Shown here: positions 1-12,500 of the stretch, one piece after another | Numbering within the stretch: position 1 is the stretch's first letter | Layout of the letters: each line of letters starts with the position of its first letter | Origin: Oasisia sp. SBJ-2009 | Taxonomy: Eukaryota; Annelida; Polychaeta; Sabellida; Siboglinidae | Assembly: GCA_964017155.1 (NCBI GenBank) | Contig: OZ024862.1 | Coordinates: 29,831,158 to 29,895,157 of the forward strand | Reading direction: 5' to 3' | DNA: 64,000 nt | Program-made: the position numbers and the translations under genes | Notes under the pieces: model-generated | What the model saw: only the letters and a program-made list of their open reading frames with translations | What the model was told of the DNA's origin: nothing | Database searches by the model: none

Positions 1-1132
1 CAGTTTTGTTCCCAGTCAATCCAGGCCATACATATAAAGAGAACAAACTAATAGAACTATAGGGAAACGATTAATGTTCAGGCAGACACAGGCAACACCA
101 TAGTCACCGCCTAGTCCCATAATCTTAATTGGCATTTTTTCTGGTTATTCATATAAGATGACCAGAAACATAGCCAATTTTTGTGAAAACCGCAGAGAAT
201 ATCAATAAAGTGTATGATGTTAGACTCTATAGTTGTCTAGAATATTACGTTTCTATCTTTGTCAATTTTCACTTACAGGTGACAATATATCTTTTACCAG
301 CAGACACCAGTCACTTCAATTTAAAGATATTTATCTGGTTATCCATGAGATGACCAGAAACACAGCCATATTGTGTAAATGCAGTGACAGAACTTGTAAT
401 TTTTTTAATTTCAAGATGGGTTTATCCAAGTGATCAATCATGCAGTTAATACCAATAAAGTATATATTTTATTAGTATAATGATACTTCATCAGGTGACA
501 ACATACCAGCCACCCTGTTTTAAAGGTAATTAAATGGCATCAAAATAAACTAAACTTGCATTGAAGTGACAGCTTAACTGCTGGAGTAACAATTAGCTCT
601 CCAGTGCATGGCAGTGGGCACTAGGCAGCAACGAATACAAAATAATAAATTATCCATAGTTTCTTGCTGCCTAGTCTCCAAAGTGGGGTTCCACCAAAAT
701 AAATGATTCTTTCCCAGTCTGATAAAATGTAAAAATGTTAGACCCAAGAGGATCCAAGGAGCATTAAAAATTATTACAAAATTGCTTAATCATGGCAAAA
801 CTTAAATTATAGTACTATGTAGCACAAAAACCATGCGTCTTTGGATTAGGGGCACTGCCATCTTTGTACACACTAACAGCTTATACTTACACAGTAATAT
901 GTCAAGTACTGTCCCAAATGTCAACCAATGTAATATTTAACACTGTTTTATAACTTAATTGTACACTTTTATACAAACAAAGTTCGTTACAATACACAAT
1001 TTAGCACATACAATTTATATGTAAGCTGCACACAATAAATATCACGGAATTGACTGTTTCTACAGTTTCTGGCAGTTCAAATGTTCGAACAATTCACTAA
1101 AACATTAACACATGCTCATCACATGTTGTTGT
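1..1132. other. 3' flank of GFOD, no gene seen
   Basis: AT-rich DNA downstream of the minus-strand GFOD stop codon. No coding segment is convincing. Two diverged direct copies of a segment containing 'agatgaccagaaaca' lie at about 135-215 and 330-460, an old local duplication. A minus-strand AATAAA (TTTATT at about 468-473) could be a poly(A) signal for GFOD, but it lies some 660 bp from the stop and is unproven. Confidence 0.5.
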
Positions 1133-2317
1133 CTAGTAGAGGGAGAATGTACTACGGCGGAGCGCGGCAGACAGAAAGGGGTTAGGGTCTGGTTCCTCAG
1201 TCAGCTTTTTCACCTGAACCCATTCACGATTCTTACTTGATGCCCTGACCGCATCGACCACCGCCTGGACATACTGGCCGTTCTCAAAACTGGCGGCCAG
1301 CATCACTGGTCGCTTCGCCCATCCGTGCTTCTCCTCTACACATTTGAAGGCATCCTTCACCGAGTTGATCAGCTTCAGCAGTCCCTTGAGATGCGAGATG
1401 GGAATGTCGGCACGTATCATCTCTGAGACACCTGTGTTCTTCTCGTCCAGGATGTTCGGCACGTCCATGTAGATTGCCTCTTCCTTGTTCATGTCCTTCT
1501 TCTGACCAAAGAGGTCCGATCCTCGCACAGATAGCCGCCCCTTGCTGCCACATACTAGGATCTCCTGTGAGTACTGGCCGGGTACTTGGTTGTTTAGGGT
1601 GATGGTTGCACACGCCCCCTTGTTCAGCTCCATCTGGAATGTGCAGAAGTCATCACTTGTGATGTGTCGAATCCCGTTGATCTTCTCCGTTTGTTTAACG
1701 AACGTCTTCAGCATTCCGTGAACGCGATTCGCTTCTTGTCCGGTCAGAAAGGTCATAAGGTCAATGACGATGCTCCCGTAGACATTGAGCACCCCGCCAC
1801 CCATCAGCTCATCGCACATCCAGTTGAACTGGTCCTTTAGCAGACTGCCGCTGTGAACGCGTGCCTCACACACCATCACCTCGCCCACATACCCATCTTC
1901 TATTAGTTGTTGCATTTTTATGAAACACGGGAGGAATCGTAGTCCGGTACACATGAGCGACATCAACGAGGGGTAGTACTGAGCCGCGTTGACCATGCGC
2001 AACGACTCGAGCTGCGTCGGTCCGGCTGGCGTGCCGCAGATCACGTGCTTACCAATCCCGAGAGCCTTCACGGCAATCGGGGACTGCAAATGCGGGGGGC
2101 ACTGGATGAACACCAGGTCAACGTCTTTGTGCAACAGGACCTCGTCGACTTTGTTAGTTTTGAAAGCAATGTCCAGATCTCTCGCACACTCCTCCGCCTG
2201 TTCCTTCGTACGTCCCCAAAGTGCTTCAACGCGAAATCCGCACGACTTCAAAATGGGCACCAGACATTTGACAGGCGTTCCCGTGCCAAATACACCGATT
2301 CCCGGCAGTTGCGCCAT
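1133..2317 (-). CDS. GFOD: GFOD1/2-like Gfo/Idh/MocA family protein
   Basis: Single-exon 394-codon reading frame, close to the 385-390 aa of vertebrate GFOD1/GFOD2. An N-terminal Rossmann fold (residues about 5-125) opens with the glycine-rich turn GIGVFGTGTP. The GFOD-type second domain follows, with GSLLKDQFNWMCDELMGGG, LLKTFVKQT and the stretch ITSDDFCTFQM. The C-terminus RRSTFSLY matches the family's conserved RRS-x-x-SLY ending. The Gfo/Idh/MocA family normally has a catalytic Glu-Lys-Pro; here that place reads VICGTPAG (residues 92-99), so the lysine is missing, as in vertebrate GFODs as I recall them. Dehydrogenase activity is therefore doubtful. The ATG sits in a good context (aagATGG). 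The gene is divergent to CNOT10, about 1.2 kb apart. GFOD1 and GFOD2 cannot be told apart; this may be the pre-duplication single gene. Confidence 0.93.
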   Translation of the reverse strand: MAQLPGIGVFGTGTPVKCLVPILKSCGFRVEALWGRTKEQAEECARDLDIAFKTNKVDEVLLHKDVDLVFIQCPPHLQSPIAVKALGIGKHVICGTPAGPTQLESLRMVNAAQYYPSLMSLMCTGLRFLPCFIKMQQLIEDGYVGEVMVCEARVHSGSLLKDQFNWMCDELMGGGVLNVYGSIVIDLMTFLTGQEANRVHGMLKTFVKQTEKINGIRHITSDDFCTFQMELNKGACATITLNNQVPGQYSQEILVCGSKGRLSVRGSDLFGQKKDMNKEEAIYMDVPNILDEKNTGVSEMIRADIPISHLKGLLKLINSVKDAFKCVEEKHGWAKRPVMLAASFENGQYVQAVVDAVRASSKNREWVQVKKLTEEPDPNPFLSAALRRSTFSLY

Positions 2318-3527
2318 CTTCGCATAAGTCTATTTAACACTAGGGTTGGCTAATTTCTCGCGCGTGCTCCGAACGTTCACAAAGATGTAACGAATTCATG
2401 TTAGAAGGTTGAAAACCCAAACGAATTATTGACCCACGCCCATTCACCGTAAATAGCCAATGTGTACCTGTTTATATAATTTCCAATTTTACACGCAAAA
2501 TACACAAACGTATTATAATACCAATTTTCCAGGCATGCGTTGTAATAAGCATCAATGAAAAAATAGATAACCATGTGATATTAGAATTTATCAAGAAAAG
2601 ATTAATATGTTTTAAAATGTATTAGAACATGCATCATCTAATAAAATTTGCATTTAAACAGGGAATACAACAATAGTTCGCAATTCACTCACTATGTGTC
2701 TCTTCCGTTTTTGGATGTTGAGCTGTTGAATCATCTACTTCGTTTTCGGTAAGTAGTATTTATTATTGCAACAATTGATACGGCGATAACTTGGACAGAG
2801 GGTATATTAGCGTAATAATTATAAAGTTATAAGGCGAGACAGTTCGAACCCATTTTACAGTAGGCACTCCATTCGATGTGATTGTGAAATACGTTGAATT
2901 ATCGCTCAGCCGCCTCGGACCAACTTCACCAAGGCCAAAGTTAGACACTGTTCCATTGATAACACTTGTTCATTGTATCTCCATGCACAAACAATGATAG
3001 GAATGGAATTCATGCAACATTGGTTTGAAATTATTGTTTAGAAGTTATCACGATAGGCATTGGCCAATATACAGATATATCTCTGGATACTCTCCTGCTG
3101 ATTACTGGTCTAGACTAGACTCTGTGTGAGTGTGTCAGAGTCTAACTAAGTAGGTTAATTATTTTTTGGGAAATTAGGCTTTTGTTACATAATGTGGTAG
3201 TCAAGCATTTGGACGGTGTGTGTCAGCACTAAAGAACCAAGCACTGAGTGTGCATGCACATATTGTAGCTTCTTGAGGAGATGGAATTAATGCATTAATC
3301 GCAAAAATAAAGTTATAACCACAAAATTTAGCTGGATCAGAATTCTACACAAGAAATATATCACGAAAACCCTCTCATAAAATATGAAATTTGTTTCCTT
3401 GCAATGGTAGATTCAAAATTAAGCAGTGATGCTGTGTCACATGTATACTGCCCTAGGTAGTCTGTTTCTGTCCACAAGTATTCGTTGTATGTTATTACAC
3501 TGGTTTTTGCAGTGATTCGTCAGTGAA
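2318..3527. promoter_or_regulatory. Shared upstream region of GFOD and CNOT10
   Basis: About 1.2 kb between the divergent start codons of GFOD (minus) and CNOT10 (plus). It must hold both promoters if neither gene has a distant 5' exon. I see no clear TATA box or CpG-dense core and no repeat element; the sequence is AT-rich. Promoter role is inferred from position only. Confidence 0.4.
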
Positions 3528-6500
3528 ATGGCCGAGGCTAAGTCGGACGATGCAGACAAGAACATGGACAGCTGCTTCAACACGCGTCCTGTTACTGAGA
3601 GGGAGCGAGACATGGCCCAGCAGACGCAGGCAGAGTTTGACAAGGGCAACTACAGTGCCTGTGTGAGCATCCTCAATAAATTGACTGGCAGTCGACCCGA
3701 CGACCCAAAGGTGACGCTGAACAAGGCCGTCGCTGAGTACTACCAGTGTGAGTTCAGGAAGACGGACGACTTCAAGCGAGTCCTCACGGACGTCTGTGCC
3801 AAGGTAAGCAGTCATTCACAGGTAAGATAAATTAAGTGTGTAACATTTGTGTCCAATACACAACTTTACATATCTGCATTTTTTTTAAACAAACATGATA
3901 TTGACAAAAGAAATTAATAAATAAACTTCAGTGTTGTTTATCACTGTAAATCGCCATCAAGTATGTTAACAATCAGTTATTTTTAAAACATGTTGACTGT
4001 TTTTGCATTACATAATTGAGATCAGTGACACCCTTTTATTCCAGACTCTGGTCTAGATTAATTAAGTTTTTGTAAAATGATGTCTAAATGCCAACGCTGT
4101 TGAATTAAAATTAACACAAACACACTGCTACCTATAATAATTATGCAATTGTGGTTGCTGATACAGGCTAACTTGACAGTTGACGGCATCAATGGTCTGG
4201 ATGATGTTGACCAGTGTGTGATTTACTACAACCAGGCAGTAGTTCTCTACTACCAGAAGCAGTACAATGTGGCCATCACTCTCCTTGACAAACTCTTCCA
4301 GTTTGTAGAACCCATGGGTAAGATTCTAGTTGGCTCCGTCTAACAGTAATAATACTGTATGAATTAGTATGAATTTCAGTAGTATTTATTTGAGTGACAG
4401 TTCCGCATCTTGTGGAGAAGTGATATGCAAACAAATAAATTTAGCTGAAGCATTTTGTGGAAAATTAAATCATCAGGTCTTTATTATTCTGAGATTTCTG
4501 ACTCTGATTAAAACCTTGATTGCAACGATTTTAACTCAATTAGTCATATTCTGACAATTACTTGGTATTAGGGGCTATTACAAATCGAAACATTCCCTGC
4601 AGGTATGTAAGCTTGGTCTCTCTGTGTACCCAGTTACGAGAGATATTCTGATTGATGATGAGCATATGATTATTCTATGTAGAATTATTACACAATTAAA
4701 ATTATTATTCAAAGGTTAGCTTTGGTTTCAGAGGAGAGTCTTGCAAGAAAAGTGATGTTTCTACTGGTAGAGCTGTACTTAACTACACGACAGGTAAGAA
4801 CCTCTGTGTAGCACATTTGTAAAGGTTGGAATACATGAAGGATTGCCCAGACAATTGGCTGAATGTGCAACAATTATTCGCCAAATACAGATTATATGTA
4901 GTGTGCTGGACCCTAACTTCTTACTGTGAAGTGGCTGTTCATGCGCTGATACCTAGCAACTGTTCATCATTTCCACCCAATGATTGTACAACTTCTTTGA
5001 GATATTGACTACCATTCACTAGTAGAGCGCAGTGGCTCAGGGGTAGAGCCTCAGACTCTCGACTACGAGAACATGGACCTGAGGACTGGATACTGCGCTA
5101 TATACGAACTTGCCTTTTTTACTTTCCTTCATTGCTTTAACAAGAGAATAAGCCATGCTATGTATATCACTGTAACAAGGGTTCGCCGTCACTACCATAT
5201 TACTATAGTGGATGTATAGCACATGGCTAATATATCGTTGTATTTGTACAGTTATTCTTAGTGACTTGTGTTAAGTAACGAATAGTCATGCATTCTTTCT
5301 CACTGTATTTTTCAAGTCTGTTATTCCAGATGTCACTTGTAAACAAAGATTTCCTCTCACCCAGGCATTGTTTACATTTATGATAATCTAACAGTGTACA
5401 CTTTCGGTGACAGCCGGAGAAAGCGATGGGAATGCTGACGTTCCTTGAGAAGATGTTGCTGGGAAATGGAGTGAAACTACAGCAAGCGACGGAGAAGGAG
5501 GGATCCGGAAACAAGGACACTTCTAAGGAGAGGAAAGAGGGCAGCACTTCAGACACATCAGCTCTCGATGCTCTGCGCCCACAAATTAGTCACGTAAATA
5601 TGCTCATTTGTGTTCTTTAATTCAGAGGGAGACGATAAACTCTTACTTTAAACATCAGTTTTGTAGCACCATTGTTGATGCTTGATTACCATTCATTTGT
5701 GACAGGTTTGACAGTTGGATGTGCATCTAACAGATAGGTGTATCTGTAGTAATATTTATCTAGCTTAAGTAGCTAATCACTGTACTCGCAAATAAAATAA
5801 TAATGTTGTTTACAAAGATTTAAATAATGTTGTTTACAAAGATTTACAAAGTCAGTATCAAAATAATTTAATTATATGCACATTTGACAGCTAATATATG
5901 TTATCATCTTACTAGAGATTGATTACTGTGATTATTGAATTGCATTGTTATGACAGATTCACTGTTATTATATGTAATGTTCTCCTTTCAGTACAAAGCA
6001 CGCTGCTACATGATGCTCAAGTCACTGAAGTCATGCAAGAGAGAGCTCAAAGTCCTTGTCAATGCAGTTGGCATGGTTCGTATTAACAATCACATGCCGG
6101 TGGCTAGAAGCAGTATCATTGATTCAAAATCCTATTGAATTATGTATAATATTTCTTCCAAAACAATATCCCAACCACTGCTGTTGGCAGATGAGTCAAA
6201 ATATCCCAACCACTGCTGTTGGGAGATGAGTCAAAATATCCCAACCACTGCTGTTGGCAGATGAGTCAAAATATCCCAACCACTGCTGTTGGCAGATGAG
6301 TCAAAATATCCCAACCACTGCTGTTGGCAGATGAGTCAAAATATCCCAACTACTGCTGTTGGGAGATGAGTCAAAATATCCCAACCACTGCTGTTGGCAG
6401 ATGAGTCAAAATATCCCAACTACTGCTGTTGGGAGATGAGTCAAAATATCCCAACCACTGCTGTTGGCAGATGAGTCAAAATATCCCAACCACTGCTGTT

Positions 6501-9500
6501 GGCAGATGAGTCAAAATATCCCAACCACTGCTGTTGGCAGTTGAGTCAAAATATCCCAACCACTGCTGTTGGCAGATGAGTCAAAATCTACTGCTGTTGG
6601 CAGATGAGTCAAAATATCCCAACTACTGCTGTTGGCAGATGAGTCAAAATATCCCAACCACTGCTGTTGGCAGATGAGTCAAAATATCCCAACCACTGCT
6701 GTTGGCAGATGAGTCAAAATCTACTGCTGTTGCCCGATGAGCCAAAACCACCCAGTAACCTCTCTCTCAGATCTGATCGCTTACCACAATCAGACCCTTC
6801 CTTCATATAAACCATAGAGTCCAAACTGATGACCTCTAGAAAGGTCAAGGAAACACATGGTTTCATTATCTTGTGAAAACCTTTGCGCTTGTTAATTCAG
6901 AGAATATTTGGAGGGAAGTTGAGTTGCATTTGTCTAAATGACCTCTGACATGTACCACTTGGATGTTATTGAGACCGTATCCCGATAATTTCAAGTAAAA
7001 AATCAAGTCAGTAGACAGCGATCATGGACATGTCATCGTCCAACAAATTATATCCGTGTGACTTTTAGACACAGAAATATTAAGTATATAATACATTGAC
7101 AGTGTCTTTGTTTCGGATATTATCAATTATATATGCAGTTGTCTTGATGATTATAACACTATCCAACCATTTGTTTGCAGAAGGCTGTCTTGTGTACCCA
7201 GGAAATAATTAAGTTGCTATCAGTAGGCTACTTGAAAAAAAGAAAATCTTTATCTGTTACCAGAAGGGACCTTCCAGAAGAAAATATTAAACCGTTGTCA
7301 GTAGACACATCTAAAAAAGTTAAGCTATTATCAGTTGGGTACTTCTAACAGAAACGTTAGCTTGGAAGGGTAAGAAAAAAGTGTTGTGTCTTTTAGCCCG
7401 TTATTCTACTTATAATATTTTGCCAAAGTAAATTTTGGAAATTGTTCTCTTTCAGACAACCCCTGTACTGTACCTGAAAAGTCAGTTTGAATACATGCGT
7501 GGCAACCACCGCAAGGCGATTAAAGTGCTCAACACAGCCGCCCAGCCGGCCCCCAAACCCACCTCCAAGACTGGAGAGTGCCTGCCAGTGATGTACTACA
7601 ACAATCTGGCGGTGATCCACTTCCACATGCGCAAGCACCACCTTGGGTCGTTCTACCTGCGCCGCGCGGTGCAGGAGAACTCGCAGGCGGTGAAGGAGTT
7701 CTCCCAGAGTAGCACCGGTGAGTGGGAAGTTCTTCCTTCGTCCCACTTCCCGTTCTGGGGAGTTCTGTGTACTGCAGTAGAACCCGTAAACAGTAGAGCC
7801 CTGTAGACTTCTCGGCACCTCACTTGGCCAGGAAATGGTCACTCCCATGGAACTGTGGGTAACAGAGAGAGACCCCCACTGTGTAGAGTGTACACCCTGA
7901 TATGCTTCACATTTAAAATGCTGTGGGGTCTGACTTTCCCTGGTAGAAATGACCAATGGCTTTTCGTGTCTTAAAAAACCTCAAGTGGAGAAGGAATTGT
8001 CCACATTTCGAAACAGCAATATGCGGACTCAAAAGTCTGGTGCCTCCTTCCGTGGCGACAGTTTACTGCAGGCGCCGGCAACCTTTTTGAATTGAGGGCT
8101 AAATAAGTTAAATGGGCTAGGTTGGCATTATCATTAGCCAGCTTAGCCTGCAGGTTGCTCATCTTCTGTAACCTCGGAACCAATGTTAAACTGATACTTT
8201 GGGTAAAATTTTCAATTCCTAATCATCTACAGACGTTCTACTCCATTAATTGGTGAGTACTGTAAGTGTATTTTCCCTTAGTTTAGGAACATTCCGCTTC
8301 CTGTGCCCATTCGTTTCAATGTCATGTCTAACTTGCACGATTGTTTAGTGCCTATATTTCTATTATCGACTGGTGTTGTGAACCAAGTACAGGGTGTCCC
8401 AGTTAGCGCCCGCCCTCTCTACAATGGTCGTAGGTTGTGAGTTCACTAACATGGACTCTCATTGATGTGTTCTAGCCAGCCACCCAGCTGTGACGATTGG
8501 ACTGAGCAGGCACTTTGAGTTGCTATACAACATGGGCGTGCAGCTGTTGCATTGTGGGAAGCCGCTGGCCGCATTCGACTGCCTCGTAGAGACAGTACAG
8601 GTGTACCAGGTGAACCCACGACTGTGGCTGCGACTGGCCGAGTGCTGCATCATGGCTCACAGACCAGTGAGTATCCCAGAAATCACCAGAATCCAGGGTT
8701 GGAAAAAAATCATGATTTTTTTTAATAAATCGGATTTTTTTTATTAAAGCGGATTTTTTTTTATTTTTTTATTTTTTCAACATTCTCGACAATCATAAGA
8801 AATAATATGTAATTTGGAAAATAACTAAATATGTGGAATATCATAATATACCCAATAGGCTGAACATTTCATTCTTAGCATATCTAAAGAATTAAAGCAA
8901 AGTTGTTATGTACAAATTTAAACTTTATTTAAAACTACATACAGTTAAATCAACTGGCCACAAAACAAACAATCAGTTTGTGGTACATGTGATTATTCAT
9001 TATTGGTAGCCTGATTATTGTCATCTTCATATCAGTTGTCAGAGTCTGAAGCAATTTAGAACTGTGTATATTTAGAACTGTGTATATGAACACAACCATG
9101 TGGGTCTAGTAATAACAAAATGTCAGCTGTCTTACTGTTGAGTGTTGTTGAGGATTATTATTATAAATTTGCACAAATAAAGTGAGTAATCAGGTAAGTA
9201 TAAATTTAAGATAATCTGAAAAAATCAATATCTTGATTTTTTTCATGTTGATTAAATCAATGATTTAATTGATGATTTAATGAATTTGATTAAATCAACG
9301 CCAACCCTGCCAGAATCTGCCTCCAATCCAGTTAGCATTTATATATGAACAAGAAACTTTATGTAGACCCCAGTATAATCAACTAAAATACAAATGTCTA
9401 TGTATATTCTTATACAATACATGTGTTAAATAGTATAGTAAATGGGTCAGCGAATCCTGCTAAGACTTAACAGTTGCTATCACACAAGTCTATTGCGATC

Positions 9501-12500
9501 ACTTTCTTGTTCTATGTTTATGCATTAAAATTATTCTTGTTGGCGTGCATCTCATGCCCGAGTCTTGCACGGAATAAAAGTAACGTGTGCTTTTGTATAT
9601 TTTTTGACCGATGTGTATGCATACAGAAATACTTAATAGGGCGTGTAAGTCTCGCGCGCGAAAACGAGGCTGGGGACAATTGGGGGCAGAAAGTTCATAT
9701 TCTCCATGTTAACACATAGGACTTTGTTTTGTTTTTGGTTGTAATAATCGAACTGTTCCCAAATAGCGTATTTCAGTTTTATTGTCCGAAGAATTATTAT
9801 GAGCAGAAGCAATGGAACACTTTGCCGTTAACAATGATCACGGAAATCATGAAATTTAATCGCTTATTATGGTGGTTACCATGGCATTAGTGGCAAGTAT
9901 TCGTGTTTGGCGATCTTGACTAATAATGAAGAGTGCCATTTTTTGTGCAGTACAACCTGTTTGGGGCAAACGTATACATGTGTTATGATTATGTGCATTT
10001 AGACAACTTGTCAGATATAAATGCTTATCAAAACCACAACGTACTAATGTGTCCAGTCCCCAATCAGCTCGAGTCACGCGGAGTCTCGCCATGTATCGTG
10101 ACCCACTTACAGGCCCATAGGTACTAATACAGATAGGCAAATAACAGGTCACATAAATGCCACTTGATTGTTTCGACGTGGAAGTTTAATATTTGAAATC
10201 CTCCCAATGAACATCTCGTTGCAGAACAACAACGAAGACCGGAATCTGTCGGAGAGAATAGAGGTCATCCAGGGGTCAGTGGGGTCAGGCATTCATCGAA
10301 AACTCATCCTAGGCACTGGTGCGAAGGAGAAACGACTCAGGTGGGTTGGAAGTTATGTTTCGATTCGTCTAATTGGCATGATTCTCTATTTGTTTCCCTT
10401 TTTTGCCTAGATAGTGTGATGAAGTCTACAGGAAAAAAAAATTTAAAGAAAAAAGATTTTTTTCAAAATATGTAATTGGTTAAGAATTCTTATTGGCGAT
10501 ATGATTCCCACAGTATGTTAAGCGGACATAATTCAGTTGTTCATAATGTTGAATTTTGTGTGTGATTGTTCTTAAGATTTATGATTTTGGGGACGTTCTA
10601 TTTAACTTGCACATTAACGAGTGCTGATATAATTATTATGTTGGCATATGAGGCACAATCAACGCAGATCCTGGCCTTCCAGTTACCATTTTCAGATCCT
10701 TCTTTTGTGCAAACCATAGCGTCCAAACTAATGACTTCAATGAAAGTCAAGGAAAGATGTGGTTTCACCATCTTGTGGAAGCCATTTGCATTTGTGAATT
10801 AAGATAATATTTGTAAGGAATTTGTGTACATTCGTTGTGAATTCACGGGGTCTTTCCCAATACGTGTCAAGTGCCTAGCATTGGTATGTATTAAATGTGT
10901 ACCTATAATGTGTTACATTACTCACGGTGTGTTACGTGTCGGGTGTGTTTCAGCGGGGACTCAGGAGCCATCCCAATGGCGTCTCTAGAGTTCGCCTCAC
11001 TGTGTCTCAAGAATGCAATGCTCCTTCTCTCCACTACCAACACCCCGCTGTCTGTGAGCAGCCCCAGCGCCGCCGACGACACGGGAGACTGCAGGTGAGT
11101 TTAAGAACTAATAATACCGCCGTATAAAACAATAGCTAAAGCGACATGGTCCGTTCGTGGATTTTAATTTTTATTGCAAAATCATGTTATACGGTATAAA
11201 TTATACCTATTATAGCGTAAAGACAGTCAAAATATGTTTTCAGGTACCATTTAGGGGTTGAAAATAGATGCAGTAAGGGGTGCTTAACTCTGTTTACACA
11301 TCGACCACGAGGCGTTTTCGAAACCGTTATAGGCGTGGTTAAAAGTCCGGAAGGAAATGCATGATCACACGATGCAGTATCACGTGAACACAAGTTGACG
11401 CCACAAACACCACACCCAGCCAGGTGCACAGCTTCCAGTTGGTAAAGGTCCAAGGGTGGGTGTCACTCGTGGCGATTTGAGTGACAGCGTCGGGATTCTT
11501 ATAAACATTCGACGTTTAACATTACAAAGTCAGTTCTGTTTCGATGAAACATTTATTGGCAGTCAGGACGCTACAATAGTTATAACTTATACTGATTAAC
11601 ATGATTTTGCAATAAAACTAAAAAGCCACGAACTGATCATGTCGCTTTAAAACTAGTAATACTGCTGTATAAAACAAAAGTTAGGCCTCATTTAGAATAT
11701 TGTATACAAGCATGGAGGCCATATCACAAGAAGGATATTGATATGCTAGAAAGAGTACAAAGGAGAGCAACCAAAATGATACCAAAACTTAGGAATGTAA
11801 GTTATGAAATGCGTCTAAAAGAATGTTGTTTAACAACACTAGAAACCAGAAAATTGAGAGGCGATCAGGTTGAGGTGTTTAAAATATTGAAAGGGTATAA
11901 AAATATTGACAGAAATATTTTTTCTCGGTTAAGGAAGAGAGAAGGATTAGAGAACATGGAGTTACATTAGTAAAGAAGCAGTGTAGACTAGATATTAGAA
12001 AATTTAAATTTTCTCACTCAGAGAACAGTAAATGAATGGAACAGATTATCAGCTTATTGTGTAGGTGCTAATAGTGTTAATATATTTAAAAATAAAATTG
12101 ACATATACCTAAGAAGTATACTTAGATAAATAGGTTGGACTCTCGAAAAGCCAAACAGCTTCATAGTCCACCTGCCATCTAGAGTTGAATCTTGTTAAAT
12201 CTTGTTACATCTAGTTCCAGGGTAGTGGCGCCTGGGGTGGGTCCACATTTTTTGATCAAATACAAATATAGCTCAGCCAAACTACGCACTTCTTTGTCAG
12301 TGAAGTGAGTTCTCTGTCTGTTTCTCTGATTTCTTGTATCTCAACTGAACTGAAGATTGACACTCTATAACATGTGATTACAGGTAACTTAAAATTTTTG
12401 TTTCCTGCAGGTCTGCCTCGGAAGGGGTGTTGATCCCCGCCCCACCGGGCAACCCAATGAAAATGTCAGAGGTCGCAAATCTTAGGTGAGGCTTTTCAAA

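Noticed and set aside
5023..5112. A possible tRNA gene
   Set aside because: It has a box A but no intact box B or cloverleaf, and its second half matches a dispersed repeat.
6163..6747. A CRISPR-like regular array
   Set aside because: Units are contiguous with no unique spacers, in an animal intron; it is a minisatellite.
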